Under the pieces are notes generated by a model, which was given only the letters and a program-made list of their open reading frames with translations, did not search any database and was not told the origin of the DNA. Shown here in pieces: positions 53,259 through 61,757 of a DNA stretch of 64,000 nucleotides. The DNA is taken from positions 62,001 to 126,000 of the forward strand of contig NZ_JALIRP010000010.1 of the NCBI RefSeq assembly GCF_022898935.1, read 5' to 3'. The stretch comes from Paenibacillus mangrovi (GTDB taxonomy: Bacteria; Bacillota; Bacilli; Paenibacillales; Paenibacillaceae). The translations under genes were made by a program, and so were the position numbers. Position 1 is the stretch's first letter, and each line of letters starts with the position of its first letter.

Positions 53259-53317
53259 CGTAATCATGACCTCCTGATTATCTTCTGGTTTATCGCATCC
53301 TCTTGGGATACGTTTTC

Positions 53318-53382
53318 ATTATGCTGGATCGATCGCTGGATTCGAATATAAAATTCTCATGTGTTTTATGAAAATTCTCATG
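53318..53382 (-). promoter_or_regulatory. mglB promoter with a tandem activator site
   Basis: Minus strand: two exact copies of CATGAGAATTTT (53382-53371 and 53361-53350), 21 bp apart, then 3 bp, a poor -35 (TTCGAA, 53346-53341), a 17-bp spacer and a good -10 (CATAAT, 53323-53318). Direct repeats two helical turns apart, abutting a weak -35, are the classic binding pattern of AraC-type activators. The response regulator at 56169-57836 is the obvious candidate. Confidence 0.65.
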
Positions 53383-53384
53383 CC

Positions 53385-54368
53385 TTACTTCACAAATGGA
53401 AACAGCAGCTTCTGGTTCTCGGGCCACAGCATGTTATCCAGATCGATCAGCTTCGAGTAGGTATCCACCCGATCGGGAACCTCGATGCCCTCCATGACTT
53501 GAACCGCCAGCTGTACGGCTAAATATCCATTATTAAAAGGGTTCTGGATCACCGTCCCCTGCACGATTCCCTCCTGCAGCAGCTCCATCACCTTGGCCGG
53601 GCTGTCAAATGTGATAATCTTGACTTTTTCCCCGTAACCCAGCTCCTGAATTTCTTCAGCCGTTCCAATGGATGCAACCTCATTTAATGCGACGATGCCG
53701 TTTAGATCGGGATGCTCCGTCATCATTTTACGTGTGAGCTTTCTGGCGAGCTGCTCGTCGGATTCGCAGTATTCAATGTCAACCACCTCGACTCCGGGAT
53801 ACCGTGCCACATAGTCCATGAACCCCTCTTCGCGCTCATCGGCGTTTTTTGCTCCCTTCACAAAATTCATTACGCCGATCCTGCTTTCTGTACCCGTTAG
53901 CTTGATCAACCGCTCCGCAGCCTTTTGGCCTGCTTCGTAATTATTGGTCCCTACAAACGTCTTGATCCGGGCGGATGCCACCTCCGAATCCATAGAAATG
54001 ACAGGAATTTTGTAATATGCGGCACGGTCCGTCACCTGAGCCAGCTTCATATAATCGCTTGCCGATAAAATAATGGCATCCGCATTGTTATGGATTGACT
54101 CATCCACAAGACGGATTTGCTCATCGATATCATTTTCATTAGGCGGGGCCTTGAAGGTGAGATTGACGTTATACTCTTTGGCAGCCACTTCCGCACCCAT
54201 TTTAACCGTATTCCAAAAATCGCCGTGGTTCATTTTGACGATCATGTCCACGTTTTTCGGCTTTTCCAGTACATGCAGGCTCGGAGTCACTCCACTGCAG
54301 GATGTCAGCAGGATCGTCAGCGCCAGCATTAAAATGCCCATTATCCGTTTCGCAATCTGACTTGTCAT
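53385..54368 (-). CDS. Sugar-binding lipoprotein, probable sensory partner of the histidine kinase
   Basis: 327 residues. Lipobox LLTSC-SG (Cys24). RbsB/MglB-type periplasmic-binding fold (DEQIRLVDESIHNNADAIILSASD, FVGTNNYEAGQKAAE, ITFDSPAKVMELLQEGIVQGTVIQNPFNNGYLA). The start overlaps the kinase stop by 4 bp (ATGA). It is encoded with the two-component system rather than after the mglB promoter, so it probably presents the sugar to the kinase rather than to MglAC. Confidence 0.87.
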   Translation of the reverse strand: MTSQIAKRIMGILMLALTILLTSCSGVTPSLHVLEKPKNVDMIVKMNHGDFWNTVKMGAEVAAKEYNVNLTFKAPPNENDIDEQIRLVDESIHNNADAIILSASDYMKLAQVTDRAAYYKIPVISMDSEVASARIKTFVGTNNYEAGQKAAERLIKLTGTESRIGVMNFVKGAKNADEREEGFMDYVARYPGVEVVDIEYCESDEQLARKLTRKMMTEHPDLNGIVALNEVASIGTAEEIQELGYGEKVKIITFDSPAKVMELLQEGIVQGTVIQNPFNNGYLAVQLAVQVMEGIEVPDRVDTYSKLIDLDNMLWPENQKLLFPFVK

Positions 54369-56164
54369 GAGATCCCCCTTTCCTGCCGCTCCGCTTCGTT
54401 TTTCTCCACAGGCAGTGTAATCGTCACCGTCGTGCCTTCCTCAAGCTCGCTTTCGAAGCTCAGCCCATAATTTTTACCGTAGTACAAACGGATCCGCTCA
54501 TTGACGTTTTTGACACCGACACCTGAGCCGCCGCTTCGGATGCCCCCAACGAGCAGCTGATCCATGACCTGCCGGGTCATTCCAAGCCCGTCGTCAGAAA
54601 TCTTGATCACCAGACGCTCCTCCTGAACGAAAGCATAAATGCGAATAAAGCCTTCATCGGACATTTTCTCGATGCCATGATAAATCGCGTTTTCCACTAT
54701 CGGCTGAAGAATCAGCTTCAATGTCATACAAGCAAGCGCATCCTCTTCGCATTCGATAACATAGCTGAATTTATTTTTGAAACGTATTTTTTGAATGATC
54801 AAATAATGCCGAACATGCTCCAGCTCTTCCTCCAGCGTAATAATGTTTTTGCCTTTGCTTAGACTGATCCGGAAAAACTTCGAAAGAGATGTGATGGTCG
54901 CGACAATTTCCTCTTTCTTTCCTTTCTCCGCGAGTCGTATGACCGAATTCAAAGTATTGTAGAGAAAATGCGGATTGATCTGGGACTGCAGCACGTCAAG
55001 CTCGCTTTTCCGCTTCGCCTCCTGCTCATGAATGATCTGTTCCATCAGTTGGCGAATGCGATGAAGCATAAAGTTGAACCGTTTGGATAGCTGTACCACC
55101 TCATACGCCCCGCTGACTTGAATCGGCGTACTGAAATCACCCTGCCCCACGCTTTGCACCGATTTTTCCAGTCTGCGTAGCGGCTGCGATATTTTCATAG
55201 AGACGAACACCGCAAGCACCACAACCGCAGCGCAAACGACCAGCAAAAACCAGAAAACAAACTGATTCAAGTCTTTTTGGGTTGTAATGATTTCATCCGG
55301 ATAGGCAACCCCGACGATTTTCCAGTTGATCGGTTCAACCGTCCGAATCGTGATATATCTGGTTTCGCCTGTGGATTTGTCCGTGTAACTGCCATAGGCA
55401 TATTCAAAAACGGGTTCGAGGTTTTCATACTTCAGACCGGCATAAATGAGCTGCTGCTGGGGATGATACACGATATTGCCCAGGTCATCGATGATGTAGG
55501 CATATCCTCTTTTGCCCAGGCTGACCTTGCGGCTTAGCTCATCGATCGTCCGGAAATTGACGTCCACCAGCAAAATGCCTTCTTTAGTGACTCCTTGATC
55601 TTTGTATTTAATAACCCGGCTGAGCGAAACCACCCATTTATATTGGCCTTTGTACAAATTCTGGATATGCGGAGCCGAAAAAGAGAGCTTCTGAGGCTGA
55701 TCAAGTGCCGATTCAAACCAGCTCTGCTCTTTCAGCAGGGTGTTGCGACGCATTTCCAAATTCGGAATATCAAGTACAAGCTTTCCCTTCGGTGTAAAGA
55801 GCCCCACAGACACCAGATCCTCACGGGTATGAAGCAAAGTCGTCAGCTGCTCTCGAAGTACTGGGCTTGAAATGTCCGGCGTATTGTTGATCTGCTCCTC
55901 CACCACTTCATAGATATCCTGCATTCCTTTTACATACAGCTCCAAATGATAGTTGACCTGCTCAATAATCTGCTGAATGTTCAGGTAGGCGTTTTCCTCC
56001 GCTGTTTTGGTGAACTTGTTATACAGCATGAAGCTGACCGCAACGACAACAAGAATGGTCATCAGTGTGAATGAAAAGGTAATGATGGTCTGAATGCTCC
56101 GAAGCTTAAAGGACATACGAATCCGCGGTAGCTGAATGATTTTTCGTTTACGATGTATCTTCAA
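54365..56164 (-). CDS. Sensor histidine kinase (YesM/LytS-type, HPK7)
   Basis: 599 residues; TTG start with GGGAGG inside the end of the response-regulator gene. First membrane helix about 25-48, outside Cache-like sensor about 50-298, second helix about 302-323, HAMP about 324-378. His_kinase domain with phosphoacceptor His399 in INPHFLYNTLNS. C-terminal HATPase with ENAIYHGIE (N box) and DDGLGM (G1). It senses the sugar directly or via the adjacent binding protein and phosphorylates the AraC-type regulator. Confidence 0.92.
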   Translation of the reverse strand: MKIHRKRKIIQLPRIRMSFKLRSIQTIITFSFTLMTILVVVAVSFMLYNKFTKTAEENAYLNIQQIIEQVNYHLELYVKGMQDIYEVVEEQINNTPDISSPVLREQLTTLLHTREDLVSVGLFTPKGKLVLDIPNLEMRRNTLLKEQSWFESALDQPQKLSFSAPHIQNLYKGQYKWVVSLSRVIKYKDQGVTKEGILLVDVNFRTIDELSRKVSLGKRGYAYIIDDLGNIVYHPQQQLIYAGLKYENLEPVFEYAYGSYTDKSTGETRYITIRTVEPINWKIVGVAYPDEIITTQKDLNQFVFWFLLVVCAAVVVLAVFVSMKISQPLRRLEKSVQSVGQGDFSTPIQVSGAYEVVQLSKRFNFMLHRIRQLMEQIIHEQEAKRKSELDVLQSQINPHFLYNTLNSVIRLAEKGKKEEIVATITSLSKFFRISLSKGKNIITLEEELEHVRHYLIIQKIRFKNKFSYVIECEEDALACMTLKLILQPIVENAIYHGIEKMSDEGFIRIYAFVQEERLVIKISDDGLGMTRQVMDQLLVGGIRSGGSGVGVKNVNERIRLYYGKNYGLSFESELEEGTTVTITLPVEKNEAERQERGIS

Positions 56165-56168
56165 TCAG

Positions 56169-57836
56169 TTACGCACCTCCCGCGCCGTTTCTGTATTCTT
56201 TAGGTGAGATGCCGAATTTTTTACGGAAACAGAAGCTGAAGTAATTCGGATCCGAAAATCCAATCCTTTCAGCGATCTCAAACGTTTTCAAATCAGATGA
56301 TCTGAGCAATTCCTTCGCGGCCTCCATCCGGATCTGCATCAGATAATTCACAAAGGTCATTTTGACTTCTTTTTTAAAAATACTGCTGAAGTAGCCCGTG
56401 CTGATATGTAAATGCTTGCACACCTTATTTATGGAGATCTCGCAGTCCTGATAATGAAGCCGAATGTATTCTTTCGCATTTTCCACCAGCTGGTTATATC
56501 CCGACTGTCTACCTTGCGCAATGGAGTTCATCAGTTTCAGGCAAATCCCGCTCATCCACTGCTTAACCTCCTGCAGATTGTTGTATTTGTAAATTTCCGC
56601 GAAAGGATAGGTTCCTGCGCCGAACAATTCCTCCAGTTCCACGCTGAATTCCTTGGCAACTTTCATGACGCAGGTGAGGATTTCCATGAGATATACTTGA
56701 CAATCCTGCACAGATAACTGCGCGAGCTGCATACCGCTGAACAACTGGCTAAGGACTGCATCCATCTCTTCCGGTGTGCCAACCTTAATACAGCGAATCA
56801 GCGTCTGCTCCTTCAATTCGTCAAAGCTTAGCGACTCGTATTGTCCAGATTCGACATCTCCAATCCAGATCACGCGGTCATTGCCAAGAATAAGCCGGTA
56901 GTCGAGCGCTTGCATCGCTTTTTGATAGGACTGGTGAATTTCTCCGGGCTGAGTGCATACCGTTCCTGCTCCCACGGTGATGGTAAGCTTCAAATATTTG
57001 TATACATTTATGCGGATTTCCTCTAGTACGGCTAACGTCAACTGTGCCGCCTGGCCCGAATCCTGCTCTAACTGGGCAGACAGCAATACGCAATCCTCCA
57101 GGTGGATAAACACCTTGAAGCCTTCAAGGCGCTGGCAAATTTCTTCCGCGATATTCAGAACTGCGAACAGCTGAAGGTAGCGGTCCTCCGAATATTTTAA
57201 TGAGCTGGATGATACCATCTGCACGCCTTCTTCAGGTTCCGTCAAATGGTTATGAACATAATCAAGCCGGAGCACTGAAGCCATAAAGCTCTGACCTTCA
57301 AGTTCCATGCCATAGCTGCTGCTCTTCTCCCGTATTTCATCGGTTGACATACTGCGCGATACCAGCTGAGATAAAAAAAGCTCCCTGAGCACAGGAATGC
57401 TTTTGCGGTAATGCTCCATCAGGACATGAATATTTTCTTTTTCAGACCTTTCGGCATCCATTTGCAGCTTGACCTTGAGTACAACCTCAACCAGCTCCTG
57501 TGACGAAAACGGCTTGAGCACATATTCATCGATTTGCAGCTTGATCGCTTTTTGCGCATACTCAAATTCGTCATATCCTGTCAAAATAATAATCTTGGTC
57601 GCCCGGTAATGTTCCCGGATCCAGCCGGCAAGCTGCAGCCCATCCATAAAAGGCATCTGGATATCCGTCACCACGACATCGGGAATATGTTTGTCGATGA
57701 GCTCTGCGGCTTCCCTGCCGTTCTCGGCGGTATCCACCACTTGAAAACCGCAGCTTTCCCAATCGATCTCTTCTACCAGACCGTCCCTTACATCTTCCTC
57801 ATCTTCCACCAGCAACAACTTGTACATTGTCCTCAT
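56169..57836 (-). CDS. AraC-type response regulator (YesN-like)
   Basis: 555 residues; ATG 57836 or the ATG three codons later are both possible. Receiver domain 1-125 with Asp58 (VTDIQMP) and the acidic pocket EDEED. The middle linker, about 130-440, is unassigned. Two AraC helix-turn-helix motifs lie at the C-terminus (about 450-550: KVCKHLHISTGYFSSIFKKEVKMTF, EIAERIGFSDPNYFSFCFRKKFGISPKEYRN). Likely activator of mglBAC. First gene of the operon; 4 bp before the kinase gene. Confidence 0.93.
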   Translation of the reverse strand: MRTMYKLLLVEDEEDVRDGLVEEIDWESCGFQVVDTAENGREAAELIDKHIPDVVVTDIQMPFMDGLQLAGWIREHYRATKIIILTGYDEFEYAQKAIKLQIDEYVLKPFSSQELVEVVLKVKLQMDAERSEKENIHVLMEHYRKSIPVLRELFLSQLVSRSMSTDEIREKSSSYGMELEGQSFMASVLRLDYVHNHLTEPEEGVQMVSSSSLKYSEDRYLQLFAVLNIAEEICQRLEGFKVFIHLEDCVLLSAQLEQDSGQAAQLTLAVLEEIRINVYKYLKLTITVGAGTVCTQPGEIHQSYQKAMQALDYRLILGNDRVIWIGDVESGQYESLSFDELKEQTLIRCIKVGTPEEMDAVLSQLFSGMQLAQLSVQDCQVYLMEILTCVMKVAKEFSVELEELFGAGTYPFAEIYKYNNLQEVKQWMSGICLKLMNSIAQGRQSGYNQLVENAKEYIRLHYQDCEISINKVCKHLHISTGYFSSIFKKEVKMTFVNYLMQIRMEAAKELLRSSDLKTFEIAERIGFSDPNYFSFCFRKKFGISPKEYRNGAGGA

Positions 57837-57890
57837 CCATCCTTAAAAGTCAGTTTTCAGTAAGAAACCCACAGCATAGACGCTGTAATA

Positions 57891-57905
57891 TTGTAAACGC
57901 TTACT
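57891..57905 (+). promoter_or_regulatory. cre (CcpA) site of the sugar two-component operon
   Basis: TTGTAAACGCTTACT matches 14 of 15 positions of WTGNAARCGNWWWCA. It lies 55 bp upstream of the response-regulator start and just downstream of the predicted promoter (57921-57950), a position where CcpA blocks transcription. Confidence 0.7.
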
Positions 57906-57920
57906 CATTTTTACAAAGGT

Positions 57921-57950
57921 ATTCTATATCACGGACCGAGAGATTGTAAA
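57921..57950 (-). promoter_or_regulatory. Sigma-A promoter of the two-component operon
   Basis: Minus strand: -35 TTTACA (57950-57945), 18-bp spacer, -10 TAGAAT (57926-57921). Each box has one mismatch to consensus. Confidence 0.55.
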
Positions 57951-57982
57951 TACACATCGACACACGGATCGTGACGCAAATA

Positions 57983-58016
57983 CAAAAAGCTCGCCCCCTG
58001 CAAAAGGAACGAGCAT
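57983..58016 (-). terminator. Terminator of the purT-GNAT operon
   Basis: GCTCGttCC...GGgggCGAGC hairpin followed by TTTTTGT on the minus strand, 20 bp past the GNAT stop. Confidence 0.75.
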
Positions 58017-58034
58017 ATCATCATGTACAGTGTA

Positions 58035-58496
58035 TTATTTCAGTTTTCTCACGAATTGATATCCAATTTTCTCAAAACCGATATGTTCATAAAAAGCATG
58101 AGCCGGTGCACGTTCAACGCGATTGCCGCTGGTGAGGAACAGGATTTGGCTTCCCTGGTTTTTACTCCATTCCTCGGCGCTGCGGATCAGCCGTTTGCCG
58201 ATGCCCTGTCCACGGTGCTCCTGCGACACGATCAAAGCAGACACCTGTGTTGCCGTTTCGCTTCTCGCAAAGGATTTCACCTGATTAAGCGCAATCATGC
58301 CGATAACTTTCCCATCCAGCTCAGCCACCATCGTACAAAGCTTGGGATTGTTCTCGGAAGCCTGGATACGTTCACGCATAACATTAATGGTTGTCGGATA
58401 ATTCAATTCTCTCATCAATGCTGTGACTGCTTCGAGATCGCAGCTGCAATCGGTGCTACGAATTTGCAAGGCCGGAGCCAAAATACTACTGTTCAT
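58035..58496 (-). CDS. GNAT-family N-acetyltransferase
   Basis: ATG 58496 is 9 bp from GGAGG (an ATG 6 bp earlier is too close). 153 residues. VSALIVSQEHRGQGIGKRLIRSAEEW is the acetyl-CoA site, and RAPAHAFYEHIGFEKIGYQF the C-terminal motif. Overlaps the purT 3' end by 11 bp. Substrate unknown. Confidence 0.88.
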   Translation of the reverse strand: MNSSILAPALQIRSTDCSCDLEAVTALMRELNYPTTINVMRERIQASENNPKLCTMVAELDGKVIGMIALNQVKSFARSETATQVSALIVSQEHRGQGIGKRLIRSAEEWSKNQGSQILFLTSGNRVERAPAHAFYEHIGFEKIGYQFVRKLK

Positions 58497-59679
58497 GATC
58501 ATATTCCTCCACTTTTAAAAGACTGGCGGCTTGTTTAGCCGTATTCCGTGCTTTCTGAAGATCCGTATCAGCGCTTAGGGCGACAGCCATTCTCCGACCA
58601 TCCCTCGTTTCAGGTTTACCGAATACGCGAACCTGGGTACGGGGCAGGCTGAGCGCATCCTCCATACCACCAACAGTAAAATTCGTACTTGCATGTTTCG
58701 CTTTCAAAGTTGCCGAAGCTCCCGGTGTCAGCAATTCAACCGATGGGATCGGAAGTCCGAGAATAGCTCTGACATGCAGGGCAAATTCGGATAAATCCTG
58801 GGTGATCATGGTCACCATCCCGGTGTCATGCGGACGTGGGGATACTTCACTGAATATGATTCCTTCTTGGGTAACAAACAGTTCGACTCCGAATATGCCA
58901 TATCCACCGAGTTCATCGGTAATGGCTTTGGCAATGGACTCTGCTTCCTTCAACTGTTCAGCACTCATCAGATGAGGCTGCCAGGATTCGACATAATCGC
59001 CATCCTTCTGAATATGACCAATCGGTTTACAATACATCGTTCCGCTTACAGATCGAACCGTAAGCAACGTGATTTCACTTTCGAATGAAACAAAGGATTC
59101 CACGATGACGCGTGTGCTTTTGGCACGTCCGCCTTCAATCGCCGTGTTCCAGCAGGCTTCAGCCTCATCCTCCGTATGGCATACGCTTTGACCTTTACCC
59201 GAAGAGCTCATGATCGGCTTGACCACGCACGGGGTTCCAAGATTCGAAACCGCCTCTTTCAACTCCTCAAGATTATCGGCAAAACGGTATCCTGCGGTCG
59301 GTAGACCTAGCTTCTCGGCTGCCAGACGCCGTATACCTTCACGATCCATCGTGAGCCTTGCGGCCCGCGCGGTCGGTACGACATGAAACCCTTCTTCTTC
59401 AAGCTCAAGCAACGCATGTGTAGCTATAGCCTCAATTTCCGGTACAATTACATCCGGTTTTTCCTGATGAATAATCTGTTTCAGGGAATCGGCATCGAGC
59501 ATATCAATCACATGGGACCTGTGCGCGACCTGCATGGCAGGCGCATTTGTATAGCGGTCCACGGCAATGGTCTCTACTCCCAGTCGCTGGGCTTCGAGTA
59601 CCACTTCTTTTCCCAATTCGCCGCTGCCTAGCAGCAGCATTTTCTTGGCATGTGCAGAAAAAGGAGCACCCCACACCAC
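58486..59679 (-). CDS. purT: Formate-dependent phosphoribosylglycinamide formyltransferase (GAR transformylase 2)
   Basis: 397 residues. GTG start behind GGGGGG; two GTG codons in tandem. ATP-grasp enzyme: LLLGSGELGKEVVLEAQRLGVETIAVDRY at the N-terminus, CVVKPIMSSSGKGQSV (ATP loop), FGVELFVT, SEVSPRPHDTGMVTM (metal and formyl-phosphate site). It makes FGAR from GAR, formate and ATP without folate. No other purine gene is near. Confidence 0.95.
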   Translation of the reverse strand: MVWGAPFSAHAKKMLLLGSGELGKEVVLEAQRLGVETIAVDRYTNAPAMQVAHRSHVIDMLDADSLKQIIHQEKPDVIVPEIEAIATHALLELEEEGFHVVPTARAARLTMDREGIRRLAAEKLGLPTAGYRFADNLEELKEAVSNLGTPCVVKPIMSSSGKGQSVCHTEDEAEACWNTAIEGGRAKSTRVIVESFVSFESEITLLTVRSVSGTMYCKPIGHIQKDGDYVESWQPHLMSAEQLKEAESIAKAITDELGGYGIFGVELFVTQEGIIFSEVSPRPHDTGMVTMITQDLSEFALHVRAILGLPIPSVELLTPGASATLKAKHASTNFTVGGMEDALSLPRTQVRVFGKPETRDGRRMAVALSADTDLQKARNTAKQAASLLKVEEYDHEQ

Positions 59680-59698
59680 TTCCCAATTCCCCCCTACT

Positions 59699-59723
59699 AA
59701 TGTATACCACGAATGTATACCAC
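59699..59723 (-). repeat. 12-bp tandem direct repeat in the purT upstream region
   Basis: AATGTATACCAC occurs twice with one intervening base (59699-59710, 59712-59723), 20 bp upstream of the purT start. Each copy contains the palindrome GTATAC. It may form part of the promoter or an operator; on the minus strand it offers extended -10-like TGGTATACAT. Confidence 0.55.
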
Positions 59724-59888
59724 ACTAGCTATTTTCAGGGTTTAAAAGAAAGAATGCAAGAGTGCTCCGACATTTTTCTGTAAAATTCACAAACTTGCCT
59801 CATTTTTAGGCCTTAGGGCTGTCGAATTCCAGGGAAAGATTATTGAAATGACAGAAGTTTGTTGTTGAATCTTCCAAAATTCAAGAAA

Positions 59889-61757
59889 TCAAATAAATCT
59901 GAACTGCGCTTCAATGAGACCGAAATAGGTACCGCGCTGCTGCATCAACTGCGCATGGTTGCCTTGTTCCTTGATTTCACCGTGATCCAGTACGATGATT
60001 TTGTCCGCGTGACGGATCGTTGACAGACGGTGCGCCACGATAAAGGAAGTCCGGCCTTTCAAAAGGACCTTCAGCGCCTGCTGGATTTTCAGCTCGGTTT
60101 CCGTATCGATGCTTGCCGTTGCCTCATCCAGAATCAATATTCTCGGATCAGCCAGAAGCGCACGGGCAAAGGACAGAAGCTGGCGCTGACCCATCGAAAG
60201 CATGTTGCCGCGTTCCTCAACCTCGGTATCATAGCCGCCAGGAAGCTTCTCGATAAACTCATGCGCATTAACGGCTCTCGCTACGGCTTCAATTTCTTCA
60301 TCCGTCGCGTCTAGCCTTCCGAAACGGATATTATCGCGGATGGTACCGGAGAAGATGAACGTATCCTGCAGCACGATCCCGATCTGGCTGCGCAAGGTAT
60401 CCAGCTGCACATCCCGGATATCGTAACCGTCGATCGTGATTTTACCGCTCGAGATATCATAAAAGCGGCTGAGCAGATTGATGATTGTACTCTTCCCTGA
60501 ACCGGTATGCCCAACGAGAGCGATAGTTTGCCCTGCATCTGCATCCAGATTGATACCCTTCAGCGCCTGACGCCCTTTTTCATATTCAAATACGACGTCC
60601 TTAAGCTTAATATCGCCTTTGATCTTAGGCAGTGGTAACGCATCCGGCTTGTCGTCGATACTCGGCTTCTCATCGATGAATTCGAAGATCCGTTCCGAGG
60701 AAGCCATCGCCACCAGCAGCTGATTATACATTTGGCCCAAGCGGTTGATCGGCTCCCAGAAGCTGCCTACGTAGCTCGAGAATGCAACCAGGAGACCCAC
60801 AGTCAGCTCGCCTTGCTGAATCAGATAAGCACCGAACCAAAACAGGATGAGCGTTCCGAATCCACCCGTAATTTCAATCAACGGGCCAAAGCCCTGATTC
60901 AGCATCGAAGCACGGTCCCAGGATTTTTTGCTCTCCATGTTCATTGTGTCAAAGAACTGGATGTTTTCCTGCTCCTGTGTGTAAGCTTGAGTAACACGGA
61001 TGCCCTGAATGGATTCATTCAAATGGGAGTTGATCCGTGAGTTTTTCATCCTTACATCCTGCCAAGCCCGGCGGATCCGCACCCGCAGTTTAGTCGAAAT
61101 CACGAACATAACAGGCACGGTAAGTACCACTGCGAGTCCCAGCTTCCAGTTGATCATCAAGAGAATGACGACGATGCCCACCAGCTGCACGCAGTCAATC
61201 ATCAGATTCACGACACCGCTTGTGAACAATTCCTGCAGCGAGTTGACGTCATTCGTCACGCGCACCAGAACGGAGCCTGCGGGTCTTTTGTCAAAGAAGT
61301 TAAAGGACAGCTTCTGGATATGCTTAAACAAATCACTCCGCAAGTCATAGATGACCCGCTGTCCGATAATATTCGTATACTTGATCCGGTATGTACTCGC
61401 CAGCCACTGAATAATGTACAAAACAAGTACAACAGCCGTAATTGTGTATAACAAGGTGATGCTTGTAGGGCCTTCTTTTGGAGCAATCGCTTTATCGATC
61501 GCCATACTGGTGAGATAAGGTACGGTCAGCTTCGTTAAGGTACCTAGAACCATCATCAGAATAACGAGCGGCAGCAGCTGTTTCGTATAAGGCTTCATGT
61601 AAGCAAATAGCCTGGTCAGCTGTGCCCAGTTAAACGGCTTTTCAATGATTTCATCATCCTGGTAGACAAAGCGTTCACCGGTCTTCCCGGGTGTTTTGCC
61701 CTTCAGTTTCCCTGCATTTCCGTGCGGGTGCTTTTCGGTATTTGTGACCGTGCTCAT
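59889..61757 (-). CDS. ABC exporter half-transporter (membrane domain plus ATPase), subunit 2
   Basis: 622 residues; ATG overlaps the stop of the upstream exporter gene by 4 bp (ATGA). A 45-residue charged N-terminal tail precedes six membrane helices (about 55-340). NBD: Walker A GHTGSGKST, Q-loop, signature MLSMGQRQLLSFARA, Walker B ILILDEATASID. Signature begins LSMGQ rather than LSGGQ. Likely forms a heterodimeric multidrug or lipid exporter with the upstream subunit (BmrCD/YheIH-like). Confidence 0.93.
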   Translation of the reverse strand: MSTVTNTEKHPHGNAGKLKGKTPGKTGERFVYQDDEIIEKPFNWAQLTRLFAYMKPYTKQLLPLVILMMVLGTLTKLTVPYLTSMAIDKAIAPKEGPTSITLLYTITAVVLVLYIIQWLASTYRIKYTNIIGQRVIYDLRSDLFKHIQKLSFNFFDKRPAGSVLVRVTNDVNSLQELFTSGVVNLMIDCVQLVGIVVILLMINWKLGLAVVLTVPVMFVISTKLRVRIRRAWQDVRMKNSRINSHLNESIQGIRVTQAYTQEQENIQFFDTMNMESKKSWDRASMLNQGFGPLIEITGGFGTLILFWFGAYLIQQGELTVGLLVAFSSYVGSFWEPINRLGQMYNQLLVAMASSERIFEFIDEKPSIDDKPDALPLPKIKGDIKLKDVVFEYEKGRQALKGINLDADAGQTIALVGHTGSGKSTIINLLSRFYDISSGKITIDGYDIRDVQLDTLRSQIGIVLQDTFIFSGTIRDNIRFGRLDATDEEIEAVARAVNAHEFIEKLPGGYDTEVEERGNMLSMGQRQLLSFARALLADPRILILDEATASIDTETELKIQQALKVLLKGRTSFIVAHRLSTIRHADKIIVLDHGEIKEQGNHAQLMQQRGTYFGLIEAQFRFI

